Source: an uncultured Rhodospirillales bacterium (GTDB lineage: Bacteria; Pseudomonadota; Alphaproteobacteria; Azospirillales; Azospirillaceae). From it: a stretch of 64,000 bases of DNA. Each line of letters opens with the position of its first letter. Position 1 is the stretch's first letter. A program made the translations under genes and the position numbers. Of the stretch, positions 49,650 to 58,641 are shown piece after piece. The stretch lies in contig CAIOBP010000025.1 in assembly GCA_903856295.1 (NCBI GenBank), forward strand, positions 1 to 64,000, in the 5' to 3' direction. The notes below the pieces were generated by a model. It saw only the letters and a list, made by a program, of their open reading frames with translations, was not told the DNA's origin and did not search any database.

Positions 49650-51719
49650 CTATAGCAAAGCAACCAGGAACAGGGCCAGCCTGTCGAGCGCTTCCGCCTC
49701 GCCGGCAGCCAGCGTGCCGCCCCGGCCGGTGATGGCGCGGGCCAGCGCCGACACTTCGCGGTGCCCGGCGTTGGCGGGGTCGTAGCTGGGAAGGCGCAGG
49801 GTCTCGACCACGCCAGTCCCCAGACCGAGAGCGGCGGCGTATGATGTAATCGCTTCCGAAATGATTGGAGCGTTGAGCAGGCCGGTGAGGTAGGCGGCCT
49901 CGTCCTCATTCGATACGGGAACGAAATAAAGTTTGTGATCGGGCACCGCCACCGTGGCCCCCAGCAGCGGATCCTCCACCGGCCCGAGATAGGCGGCGGC
50001 GAAGCGGCTGGAGATTTCCCGCCACAGCACCTTCCAGGGCGCGAAGCTGTAGGGGCCGGTGCTCCAACTCGACCAATAGGGTTGCCTGGCCTGATAGCGC
50101 CGGAAGCTGGCCCGGCGCCGCAACTCCGCCTCGAACGGCTGGAACCACGCGAAGGTGCGCGGGCAGGTCGCGGGCAGGTCCGGGTCGCCATGCATGCCGC
50201 GCTGGGGGATGATCACCCGCAAGTCCGGGTCGGGCGCGATGTGAAAGGGCGTGAGCCCCCGGCCACGCAGCAGCGGAAACAGGTGGGTGGGTTCGATCTC
50301 GGCCTCAAGGCGCGGCAGCTCCGGAGAGCGGCCAAGCTCGGGATGATTACGAATGCGAACCAACCCATCCCCGGCATTCGTTGCGCTTACGAAATAAATT
50401 CCGTTGCGATCGGTGGTCACGCCCTTGCGGGCACGGTAGGCGGCCGGGGCGCCGGCATCGAACAGGCGCCGCCAAAGCGCGTGATGCCCGGCGCTGCCCT
50501 TGAGCCAGGGGCCATCGGCGGTCCCCGGCACCGGCGCCGCCAGCACCTCGCGCGCCGCCCCGTCCCGCCCCAGCACCCGGTAGGGCACCGGCCATTGGGT
50601 GCCACCGCTCCCGGCTTCCAGCAGCAGCAGCACCGGGTGGACCGACACCCCGTCGAACGGCGCGACAGCCTTGAAATCATCCACCGCCAGCACCCGGCAG
50701 GGTCCGGCCGGACCGGGGGGGGCAAAGCGGCGGAAGCCCTGACCCGAGGCGCTCGCGAACAGCGAACCGGTCAGGTAGAAAGCCAGCCGCCCCCCCGGCC
50801 GCAACCAGCGCTCGAGAGCGCACAAGGTGACCAGCGCCGCAACGTCGATTTCTATTCCGCCAACGTAATGATGATCGGCGCTCAGGCCGAAGCGCTGACA
50901 CAGCGGCTTCAGCGCCGCCGCCTGACCCGGCGGCAGGCGGCTGGCCTTGACCCAGGGCGGATTGCCGGCGATGAAGCCGACCCGGGGAATCGTTACGATA
51001 TCAGAATAATCGAAAACACTGCCCAGACGGACCGGCATCGCCACCGGCCGGGCCGGGTCGAGCGCCGCCGCCATGGTCACGGCCAGCGCCGCCTTGGCGG
51101 TCAGCACCGCCAGCGGATTGATGTCGAGGCCGTGGAGTCCGCTCAGCGCCCGCTCCGCCCCGACCCCGGCGGCCATGCCCCGCCTCAGGGCTTCGACCAG
51201 GAACACCCCCGAGCCGCAGGTCGGATCCAGCAGCTCCTGCCCGGGCTGCCAGCCCAAGCGATCAAGAGCGTGGGCGGCAAGGCCGGGCGGCGTGTAGACC
51301 TCGCCAAGCGACCGGCGCAGCGACGGCGGCACCAAACGCTGGTATAGCCCGGACCGGGCCGGCGCGGCGGCAAGGGCGGAAATCAACGCCTCCACCTCGG
51401 CGGCCAGTGGCGGGGCGGCGGCGGCCAGACAGTCGAACGGGGTGACGCCGGGAAAGTCGGCCAGTCCGGCCCCGGTGAAACCATCGTCCCGATGCAGCCA
51501 GCCCAGCCGCGACGACTCGGCCAGCCGGTGCCTGAGCGCGGGCAGCGCCGCCGCCACCTCGACCCGCGCCGCCAGCGCGATCAGGGCATGGAGGGCGAAA
51601 AGCCGCTCCGGGTTCGCAACACCATGACCGCACAGCGCCCGCCAGCCGGCGAACCCTGGCGGTTCGTCCGCCCGCACCGACGTTTCGAGAGCGGCCAGGG
51701 CGGCCTCGAAGCCGCTCAC
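49650..51719 (-). CDS. Orphan N6-adenine DNA methyltransferase (Eco57I/type IIG-like with C-terminal target-recognition region)
   Basis: GEVYTPPGLAAHALDRLGW..LLDPTCGSGVFLVEAL..LDINPLAVLTAK..AGNPPWVKASRLP; C-term VPDHKLYFVPVSNEDEAAYLTGLLNAPI; GTG start. Confidence 0.85.
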   Translation of the reverse strand: MSGFEAALAALETSVRADEPPGFAGWRALCGHGVANPERLFALHALIALAARVEVAAALPALRHRLAESSRLGWLHRDDGFTGAGLADFPGVTPFDCLAAAAPPLAAEVEALISALAAAPARSGLYQRLVPPSLRRSLGEVYTPPGLAAHALDRLGWQPGQELLDPTCGSGVFLVEALRRGMAAGVGAERALSGLHGLDINPLAVLTAKAALAVTMAAALDPARPVAMPVRLGSVFDYSDIVTIPRVGFIAGNPPWVKASRLPPGQAAALKPLCQRFGLSADHHYVGGIEIDVAALVTLCALERWLRPGGRLAFYLTGSLFASASGQGFRRFAPPGPAGPCRVLAVDDFKAVAPFDGVSVHPVLLLLEAGSGGTQWPVPYRVLGRDGAAREVLAAPVPGTADGPWLKGSAGHHALWRRLFDAGAPAAYRARKGVTTDRNGIYFVSATNAGDGLVRIRNHPELGRSPELPRLEAEIEPTHLFPLLRGRGLTPFHIAPDPDLRVIIPQRGMHGDPDLPATCPRTFAWFQPFEAELRRRASFRRYQARQPYWSSWSTGPYSFAPWKVLWREISSRFAAAYLGPVEDPLLGATVAVPDHKLYFVPVSNEDEAAYLTGLLNAPIISEAITSYAAALGLGTGVVETLRLPSYDPANAGHREVSALARAITGRGGTLAAGEAEALDRLALFLVALL

Positions 51720-52954
51720 AACGGTCCGGCCAATATCCGCTTGGCCGGAAAGCGCAAAATCACCGTGGTCCCGACTCCGACCGTGCTGGTCAGCCTGACC
51801 TCGCCATCATGAAGGCGCATCAGCGAACTCGCGATCGGCAGGCCAAGACCGACCCCGCGGTTGCGCCTCGTGATCATGGTATTGCCGGGCTGGAACGGCT
51901 CGAAAAGCTCGCCCAGGCGCTCGGCCGGAATGCCGACGCCGGTATCGGCGACGCTCACCTCCAGGCCATCGCTGGCGCGGGTGCAGCCGATCGTAACCCG
52001 TCCGCTGTGATGGGCATACTTAACGGCATTGTCAATGATATGGCGCAGCGCTTGATTAAGCGCCCTGCGATCCGCAAGCAGGACGGGCGCATCACTCGAA
52101 ACGGCATTCACGATCGTCGCATGCGGAAGCTTGCGCAGCCTCGGCACCGAACCGATCGCCGCGTCGACGATGTCTCCGGGCCTGACCGCCTCTTCGAGCA
52201 ACGGCACCTTGCCGGCGTCCAACTGGGCCAGTTCAAGAATATCGTCGATCACCGCCAGCAACTGATGGCCACTGGTGACGATGTTGCCCAGATAATCGCG
52301 GTAGATCGGCGAGCCCAGCGGCCCCCGGGTCTCGGCACACATGAATTCGGAAAAGCCGATGATGGCGTTGAGCGGCGTGCGCAACTCGTGGCTCATATGG
52401 GCGAGAAACTGCGTCTTGGCCTGACTTGCCCGTTCGGCCAGATTCTTGGCCACCAGCAGTTCGTATTCCATGCGCTTGCGCTCGGCGATTTCCTCGGTGA
52501 GCGCGCGGGTGCGTTCGTCCACCCGCTCTTCCAACTCGTCGTGAGCCCGGCGCAAGGCTTCCTCGATCTTACGGCGCTCCAGATGATTGTGCACCCGCGC
52601 CCTGACGATCGCCGGCACGATCGGCTTGGCGATATAATCGATGGCGCCGGCTTGCAGGCCCTTGGTTTCGTCTTCCTCCTCGGTGCGGCCGGAGACGAAG
52701 ATCACCGGAATATCCCGGGTCCGAACGCTGGCCTTGAGGCGCTCGCAGAGCTGATAGCCGTCCATGTCCGGCATCATGACGTCGAGCAGGATCAGATCGG
52801 GACGCTGCTCGAGCGCCAACTCCAGGCCGTCGAGCGCACTCACCGCCGCCAGAATCTCGTGATCCGCGGCCAGAATCGCCCGCAGGCACTCGATGTTGGC
52901 GGGCGCGTCGTCCACGATCAGGATGGTCGAGCGCAAGGAGGTTGGGTCGGGCAT
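51716..52954 (-). CDS. Receiver-histidine kinase protein (REC-coiled coil-HisKA-HATPase)
   Basis: ILIVDDAPANIECLRAILAADHEI; FLAHMSHELRTPLNAIIGFSEFM; DTGVGIP; GVGLGLPIASSLM. Confidence 0.93.
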   Translation of the reverse strand: MPDPTSLRSTILIVDDAPANIECLRAILAADHEILAAVSALDGLELALEQRPDLILLDVMMPDMDGYQLCERLKASVRTRDIPVIFVSGRTEEEDETKGLQAGAIDYIAKPIVPAIVRARVHNHLERRKIEEALRRAHDELEERVDERTRALTEEIAERKRMEYELLVAKNLAERASQAKTQFLAHMSHELRTPLNAIIGFSEFMCAETRGPLGSPIYRDYLGNIVTSGHQLLAVIDDILELAQLDAGKVPLLEEAVRPGDIVDAAIGSVPRLRKLPHATIVNAVSSDAPVLLADRRALNQALRHIIDNAVKYAHHSGRVTIGCTRASDGLEVSVADTGVGIPAERLGELFEPFQPGNTMITRRNRGVGLGLPIASSLMRLHDGEVRLTSTVGVGTTVILRFPAKRILAGPL

Positions 52955-53151
52955 GATCCGGCGAAACCTGACAGCGACAAACAAAATCCATGGTTGCCGA
53001 ACGCCGCAGCGCCAGCCAATGTTATTAACGATCCGTTAATCTGCTGGCGCTGTCAAGACAATCAAGGGCTGCTGACGGCTCTCTGGGCAATTGTCGGCAC
53101 GGCGCGGCGGTGGCATAGTCCAGCCTACCGCGAAGCCATGGGAGAGTGCGG

Positions 53152-56100
53152 ATGTCCTCCGCCGCTGCGATCGTCCGCGACCCCAACGTCAGCCAGCGCG
53201 ACGCCTCGGATCCGGCGGCCTCGGTCTGGGTCGCGGCCTCGGCGGGCTCCGGCAAAACCAAGGTGCTGACCGACCGGGTGCTGCGCCAGATGCTGGCCGG
53301 CACGCCGCCGGCGCGGATTCTCTGCCTGACCTTCACCAAGGCGGCGGCGGCCGAGATGTCGATCCGCATCAACCGCACCCTCGGCGAATGGGCGACCGTG
53401 GAGGATTCCCGGCTTGAGGACGCGCTGGCCGCCCTCACCGGCGCCCGCCCGAGCGCCGACAGCTGCCGCGAGGCGCGGCGGCTGTTCGCGCGGGTGATCG
53501 ACTGCCCGGGCGGCATGAAACTCCAGACCATTCACGCGTTTTGCCAATCGTTGCTCCGGCGCTTTCCCCTCGAGGCGGGGCTGGCTCCGCATTTCGAGGT
53601 GATGGACGACGCCACCGCCACCGAGTTGCTGGAGCAGGCGCGCGGCACCGTGCTCAATCAGGCGCGGCGTGACCCCGACAGCCCGCTCGGGCGGGCGCTG
53701 GCGCGGCTGACCACCGACCTGCACGAGGACGGGCTGGGCGCGCTGATGAGCGAGTTGGCCGGCGAACGCGGCCGGCTGCGGCGGATTCTCGAGGGTCACG
53801 GCGGGCTGGAGCCGACTCTCGCCGAAGTGCGCCACCTGCTCGGGGTCACGGCGGGCGAAAGCGCCGAGGCGATCACCGCCGCCGCCTGCGCCGACCGGGC
53901 CGCCGATCTCACCGGTTTGCGCCGGGCCTGCATCGCCCTGGACAAGGGCTCGGCCACCGATCAGGAGCGCGGACGCACCCTCGCCGGCTGGCTGTCGGCG
54001 CCCGCCCCCGACCGGCTCGCCGGCTTCAGCGACTATGCCGACTTGTTTCTGACCAAGGAGGAGACGCCCCGGAAAACCCTGATCACTAAGAAAGCCGCGT
54101 CTTATGATATGACTTCTCAGGATATCCTGACCACCGAGGCGGCACGGCTTCAGGCGGCGCTGATCCGCAGGAAGGCGGCGGGAGTGGCCGAGGCGACCGG
54201 AGCCCTGCTCGGTTTCGCCGAGGCGCTGCTGGCGGTCTACACCCGGCTCAAGGGCTCGCGGGCCTTGCTGGATTACGACGACCTGATCCTGGCCGCCCGC
54301 GACCTGCTCGAGCGCGAGGGGGTGGCACCCTGGGTGCTGTTCAAGCTCGATGGCGGTCTCGACCACATCCTGATCGACGAGGCCCAGGACACCAACCCCG
54401 AGCAATGGCAGGTGATCGAGCGGCTGGCCGAAGAGTTCTTCTCGGGCCAGGGAGCGCGCCCCGGCCCACGGGAGCCGGTGCGCACGGTGTTCGCGGTCGG
54501 CGACGAGAAGCAGTCGATCTTTTCGTTTCAACGCGCGGATCCGCGGGAATTCGCACGGCTGCGCGAGCATTTCCGGAGACGGGTCGAGGCGGCGGCCCAG
54601 ACCTGGCGGCAGGTGCGGCTCGATATTTCCTTCCGCTCGACGGCGGCGGTACTGCGGGCGGTCGATGGCGTGTTCGCCCGTGACGAGGCGCGCGACGGCG
54701 TCGCCTTCGATCCCGGCGTGGCGATTCGGCATTTTTCCTTCCGGCGCGGACAGGGCGGGCTGGTCGAGCTGTGGCCGCCGGTCCGTCCCGAGGAGCCGAA
54801 GGAGCAGGCGCCCTGGCAGGCGCCCCTGGTTCGCGAGGCGGCGGACCAACCCTCCTCGCGCCTTGCCGCCGCCATCGCCACCACCATCCGGGGCTGGCTC
54901 GACCGGGGCGAACGGCTGGAGTCCAAGGGTCGCGCCGTGCGGCCGGGCGACATCATGGTGCTGGTGCGGCGGCGCGGCGGCTTCGTGCCCGAGTTGGTGC
55001 GGGCGCTGAAGGAACGCGGCGTGCCGGTGGCCGGCGTCGACCGCATGGTGCTGACCGGCCAGCTCAGCGTCATGGACATGATGGCGCTGGCCGAATTCCT
55101 GCTGTTGCGCGAGGACGATCTCCGGCTGGCCGAGGTGCTGAAGGGGCCGTTCATCGGCCTGAACGAGGAGGAGCTGTATCGTCTGGCCTTCGGGCGCACC
55201 GGCCATTTGTGGCAGGCGCTGGCGGCACGGGCCGGCACCGAGGGGCCGGAGTCGCGCTATGGCCGCGCCCATGGCTGGCTGGAGGCGCTGCTCGCCGCCG
55301 CCGACTTCTCCCCGCCCTATGAGTTCTTCGCCGGCGTGCTGCATCGTCCCTGCCCGGCCGACGCTGTCAGCGGCTTGCGGGCGGTGCTCGGCCGGCTCGG
55401 CGCCGAGGCGCGCGATCCGCTCGACGAATTCCTCAACACCACCCTGGCCTTCCAGCGCGGCCACGCGCCATCGTTGCAGGCGTTTCTGCACTGGCTGGTC
55501 TCGGCCGAGTCGGAGATCAAGCGCGAGCAGGAACAAGGCGGCCCCGAGGGCGGCGTGGTCCGGATCATGACCGTGCATGGCGCCAAGGGCTTGCAGGCAC
55601 CGATCGTGTTCCTGCCCGACACCACCGGCAAGCCGGTGCAGAGTGCGCGCATCCTTTGGCCCGAGGATGGCCGCACCGTGCCGCTCTACGCCCCGCGCCG
55701 GTCCCAGGAGGAAAGCCGCTGCGCCGAGGCGCGCACGGCCGCCGACCGCCGCCGCGACCAGGAATACCGCCGCCTGCTCTATGTCGCGCTGACCCGGGCC
55801 GAAGACCGGCTGATCGTCTGCGGCTGGCTGACCAAGGGCCGCCCCGAACCCGCCGAGGGCAGCTGGTACGCCCTGACCGCCGCGGCGCTGAACGCCGATC
55901 CGATTGCGACGCCGTTTCAATTTACAGGCCCCTGGGGTGGAGACGGCGTTCGGCTTCAGGAGCCCCAGACCGCCCCGGTGGCCGCGCCCGGCGCCGCCAC
56001 CGTCTCACAGGCGCTGGCACCGCTGCCACCCTGGGCGTGCGACCCGGCGCCGCCCGAGCCCGAGCCCTCCCGGCCGCTGACCCCCTCGCGGCCCGACGAG

Positions 56101-56643
56101 GACGACTCGGCGGTGCGCTCGCCCCTGGGCAACGACGATGGCCGGCGCTTCCGCCGGGGCCTGCTGCTGCACCGGCTGTTCGAAACCCTGCCCGAACTGA
56201 GCCCCGAGGTGCGCGCGGCCGCAGCTCGCCGCTTTCTCGCCCGCCCGGGCCACGGACTCGATGACTCCAGCCGCGAGGCGATGGTCGCCGAGGCGCTGGC
56301 GGTGCTCGATCACGCCGAATTCGCGCCGCTGTTCGGACCGGGCAGCCGGGCCGAGGTGCCGGTGGTCGGCACCGTCGGCGGACGGGTGCTGTCGGGTCAG
56401 ATCGACCGCCTGCTGGTGCGAAACGGCGAGGTCTGGATCGTCGATTACAAGACCAACCGGCCGCCGCCCGAGACCGTGGCCGGAGTCGCGGCGGGCTATC
56501 TGCGCCAGATGGCCAGCTATCGCGCGGCGGTGCGGTTGATCTATCCCGGCCACCGGGTGCGCTGCCTGCTGCTCTGGACCGACGCCCCGCGCCTGATGGA
56601 ATTGCCCGAAACCGTGCTCGACGGCGTGACGGCAACGGCCTGA
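53152..56643 (+). CDS. addA: Double-strand break repair helicase-nuclease AddA
   Basis: UvrD-like motifs WVAASAGSGKTKVLTDRVLRQML, DYDDLILAARDLL, HILIDEAQDTNPEQWQVI, VMTVHGAKGLQAPIVFLPDT, C-terminal nuclease WIVDYKTNR. Confidence 0.97.
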   Translation: MSSAAAIVRDPNVSQRDASDPAASVWVAASAGSGKTKVLTDRVLRQMLAGTPPARILCLTFTKAAAAEMSIRINRTLGEWATVEDSRLEDALAALTGARPSADSCREARRLFARVIDCPGGMKLQTIHAFCQSLLRRFPLEAGLAPHFEVMDDATATELLEQARGTVLNQARRDPDSPLGRALARLTTDLHEDGLGALMSELAGERGRLRRILEGHGGLEPTLAEVRHLLGVTAGESAEAITAAACADRAADLTGLRRACIALDKGSATDQERGRTLAGWLSAPAPDRLAGFSDYADLFLTKEETPRKTLITKKAASYDMTSQDILTTEAARLQAALIRRKAAGVAEATGALLGFAEALLAVYTRLKGSRALLDYDDLILAARDLLEREGVAPWVLFKLDGGLDHILIDEAQDTNPEQWQVIERLAEEFFSGQGARPGPREPVRTVFAVGDEKQSIFSFQRADPREFARLREHFRRRVEAAAQTWRQVRLDISFRSTAAVLRAVDGVFARDEARDGVAFDPGVAIRHFSFRRGQGGLVELWPPVRPEEPKEQAPWQAPLVREAADQPSSRLAAAIATTIRGWLDRGERLESKGRAVRPGDIMVLVRRRGGFVPELVRALKERGVPVAGVDRMVLTGQLSVMDMMALAEFLLLREDDLRLAEVLKGPFIGLNEEELYRLAFGRTGHLWQALAARAGTEGPESRYGRAHGWLEALLAAADFSPPYEFFAGVLHRPCPADAVSGLRAVLGRLGAEARDPLDEFLNTTLAFQRGHAPSLQAFLHWLVSAESEIKREQEQGGPEGGVVRIMTVHGAKGLQAPIVFLPDTTGKPVQSARILWPEDGRTVPLYAPRRSQEESRCAEARTAADRRRDQEYRRLLYVALTRAEDRLIVCGWLTKGRPEPAEGSWYALTAAALNADPIATPFQFTGPWGGDGVRLQEPQTAPVAAPGAATVSQALAPLPPWACDPAPPEPEPSRPLTPSRPDEDDSAVRSPLGNDDGRRFRRGLLLHRLFETLPELSPEVRAAAARRFLARPGHGLDDSSREAMVAEALAVLDHAEFAPLFGPGSRAEVPVVGTVGGRVLSGQIDRLLVRNGEVWIVDYKTNRPPPETVAGVAAGYLRQMASYRAAVRLIYPGHRVRCLLLWTDAPRLMELPETVLDGVTATA

Positions 56644-56770
56644 CAGCCGATTTTTCTTGCGGATCGTGCCGAGGCTCGTGTTAGGAAATGAGTAAGATGT
56701 CGGACGGCCATGGCTAAGCTGTGGCTGCGATGTTTGGTTTGTGCGGGTTTATTGGCAGGAGACGGGTGTC

Positions 56771-57406
56771 ATGTCCTCATATCTTCAGTTGGCCGGCGAT
56801 CCCACCATCGTGGCTCCGCCCCCGCCCGTTCCGGCCGGAACCGTGCAGCAGCTGGGCGCGAAGGCCGGTGAGGTCGCGGGCAAGGTCGGCGCCGCCGCCG
56901 CCGATGCCGCCAAGCAAGCCGGAACGATCGCCGTCGATGCCGCCAAACAGGCCGGAGCCGCGGCCTCCGACGTCGCCGGCAAGGCCGGGACGCTGGCGGT
57001 CGACGCCGCCAAGCAGGCCGGAACCGCCGCCAGCACCGCCGCCGCCAAGGCCGGCGCGGTGGCCAATGACGCCGCGGTTCAGGTCGGCAGCGCCGCCAAG
57101 GCCATGAAGGATGTGGTGGTCAAGGCCACCGGCACCGCCGAGCAGGTCAATCAGCTCGGCACCGCCGCCAGCAACGCCGTGGCCAAGGTCGGCACCGCGG
57201 TGGATTCGTTCGGCACCGCCGTCGGCAAGGCCGGGGCCGCCGCGAGCAAGAGCGCCGAGACCTGCTCCAGCTCCTTCGTCTCGATCTGGGGCGACCTGTG
57301 GAACGGATCGTTCGGACAGGCCGGCAACGACAGCCTGACCGCTCTGTCCAGTTGCTCCCAGTCGGTGGCCACCGCGCTCAAGGCGCTGCTGGCGTTTTTC
57401 ATCTGA
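56771..57406 (+). CDS. Hypothetical Ala-rich protein with tandem 11-residue repeats
   Basis: ORF 211 aa; DAAKQAGTIAV/DAAKQAGAAAS/DVAGKAGTLAV/DAAKQAGTAAS/TAAAKAGAVAN/DAAVQVGSAAK. Confidence 0.75.
   Translation: MSSYLQLAGDPTIVAPPPPVPAGTVQQLGAKAGEVAGKVGAAAADAAKQAGTIAVDAAKQAGAAASDVAGKAGTLAVDAAKQAGTAASTAAAKAGAVANDAAVQVGSAAKAMKDVVVKATGTAEQVNQLGTAASNAVAKVGTAVDSFGTAVGKAGAAASKSAETCSSSFVSIWGDLWNGSFGQAGNDSLTALSSCSQSVATALKALLAFFI
56837..57100 (+). repeat. Eight in-frame 33-bp units encoding 11-mer repeats
   Basis: Gly conserved at position 7 of every 11-mer, no gaps. Confidence 0.8.
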
Positions 57407-57464
57407 GCAGGCTGGTGATCAGGCTGGCCCCGGCACCGCGCCGTCCTTTTACCGGGCGATCCCC

Positions 57465-58160
57465 ATGAAACCGACGCAACGCGGAGCCGGCAACTGGCAT
57501 GGATTCGCTATCGATGGCGACATGCACACCTGCTGGCTGTGCAAGAGTCCGGTTTCATCGAAGGCCTTGCGCTGCCCGAGTTGCGGGGCCCTTCAGCCCC
57601 TGCACGAAACCAATCATTTCGCGCTGCTCGGCCTGGAGCAGCGCTTCGATCTCGACCTGGAGATCCTTGAGCGGCATTACGCCTCGGCCCGGCGCACTCT
57701 CGATCCCGAGCGGGTGGCCATCAAGACGCCGAAGGCCGGCGAGCTGGCCAAGCACTATGTCGACCTGATGTCGGCCGCTTTCGAGACCCTGAAGAATCCG
57801 GTGACCCGGGCGCGCTATCTGCTGGGCCTGCTCGACGCCGAAGCCAAGGCCCGGGGCGAGCCGCCGACGGTGACCGGCGAAGCCTCGGCCGCCAACCATA
57901 ACGGGCTCAATCAGGACGATCTCGAGGAGTTGGCGCGCGCGGTCGAGGACGCCCCCGACGCCTCCAGCCTCGACCGTCTCGGCGCCCGCACCGTCGGTGG
58001 CATCGAGGGCTGCATTCACTCCTTGTCCACCGCTTTCAGGGCCGGACGCGTCGGAGAGGCACGGCTGGCTCTTGCTCATCTCGACCGTTTGGAGCATCTG
58101 TCTGCCGAAGTCCGGCGACGGCGCCAGCAAATGTGTCCGCCCAAGAAATTCGAACCCTGA
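57465..58160 (+). CDS. hscB: Fe-S protein assembly co-chaperone HscB with N-terminal zinc-ribbon-like CxxC pair
   Basis: [55 protein letters not shown]-terminal helical domain. Confidence 0.88.
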   Translation: MKPTQRGAGNWHGFAIDGDMHTCWLCKSPVSSKALRCPSCGALQPLHETNHFALLGLEQRFDLDLEILERHYASARRTLDPERVAIKTPKAGELAKHYVDLMSAAFETLKNPVTRARYLLGLLDAEAKARGEPPTVTGEASAANHNGLNQDDLEELARAVEDAPDASSLDRLGARTVGGIEGCIHSLSTAFRAGRVGEARLALAHLDRLEHLSAEVRRRRQQMCPPKKFEP

Positions 58161-58179
58161 CCTTCCGGAGCGCGTTTCC

Positions 58180-58509
58180 ATGCCCAAGATGACCTTCATT
58201 TCTCCCGATGGCCGGCGCCAGGCCGTCGACGCCCCGCTCGGCCTGTCGGTGATGGAGATCGCCCACCGTCACGAGATCGAACTCGAGGGCGCCTGCGAGG
58301 GCTCGCTCGCCTGCTCGACCTGCCATGTCATCGTCGCGCCGGAATGGTATGAACTGCTCAACGAGGCGACCGAAGAGGAAGAGGACATGCTCGACCTCGC
58401 CTTCGGCCTGTCCAAGACCTCGCGACTCGGCTGCCAGATTCGCATGACCGAGGAACTCGACGGGCTGGTCGTGACCCTGCCCGCCGGCACCCGCAACGCC
58501 AAGGCCTAG
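58180..58509 (+). CDS. fdx: 2Fe-2S ferredoxin (Isc type)
   Basis: [36 protein letters not shown]. Confidence 0.95.
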   Translation: MPKMTFISPDGRRQAVDAPLGLSVMEIAHRHEIELEGACEGSLACSTCHVIVAPEWYELLNEATEEEEDMLDLAFGLSKTSRLGCQIRMTEELDGLVVTLPAGTRNAKA

Positions 58510-58527
58510 TCGCGCGCATCCCGCCCG

Positions 58528-58573
58528 CCGCCGTCGCGGAGATATCCCTGCCGCCATCGCGGGGATATCCCTA
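58528..58573. repeat. 2 x 23-bp imperfect tandem repeat upstream of pfk
   Basis: CCGCCGTCGCGGAGATATCCCTG / CCGCCATCGCGGGGATATCCCTA, 20/23 match. Confidence 0.85.
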
Positions 58574-58641
58574 TTGAGTTTTTCGTGGCCGCCCTTGATG
58601 TTAGGCGACGGCCGCGGGAAGCAGGCAGGGAGGGGTGAATC

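Noticed and set aside
49643-50191. N-terminal extension of tag to 373 aa
   Set aside because: Extension overlaps the methylase gene out of frame; the Tag family starts at MAAIVYCRDAPGHPW (49642).
53125-55920. 931-aa minus-strand ORF opposite addA
   Set aside because: Antisense frame in high-GC DNA; composition (Gly/Arg/Gln-rich) is typical of shadow ORFs and the sense strand is clearly addA.
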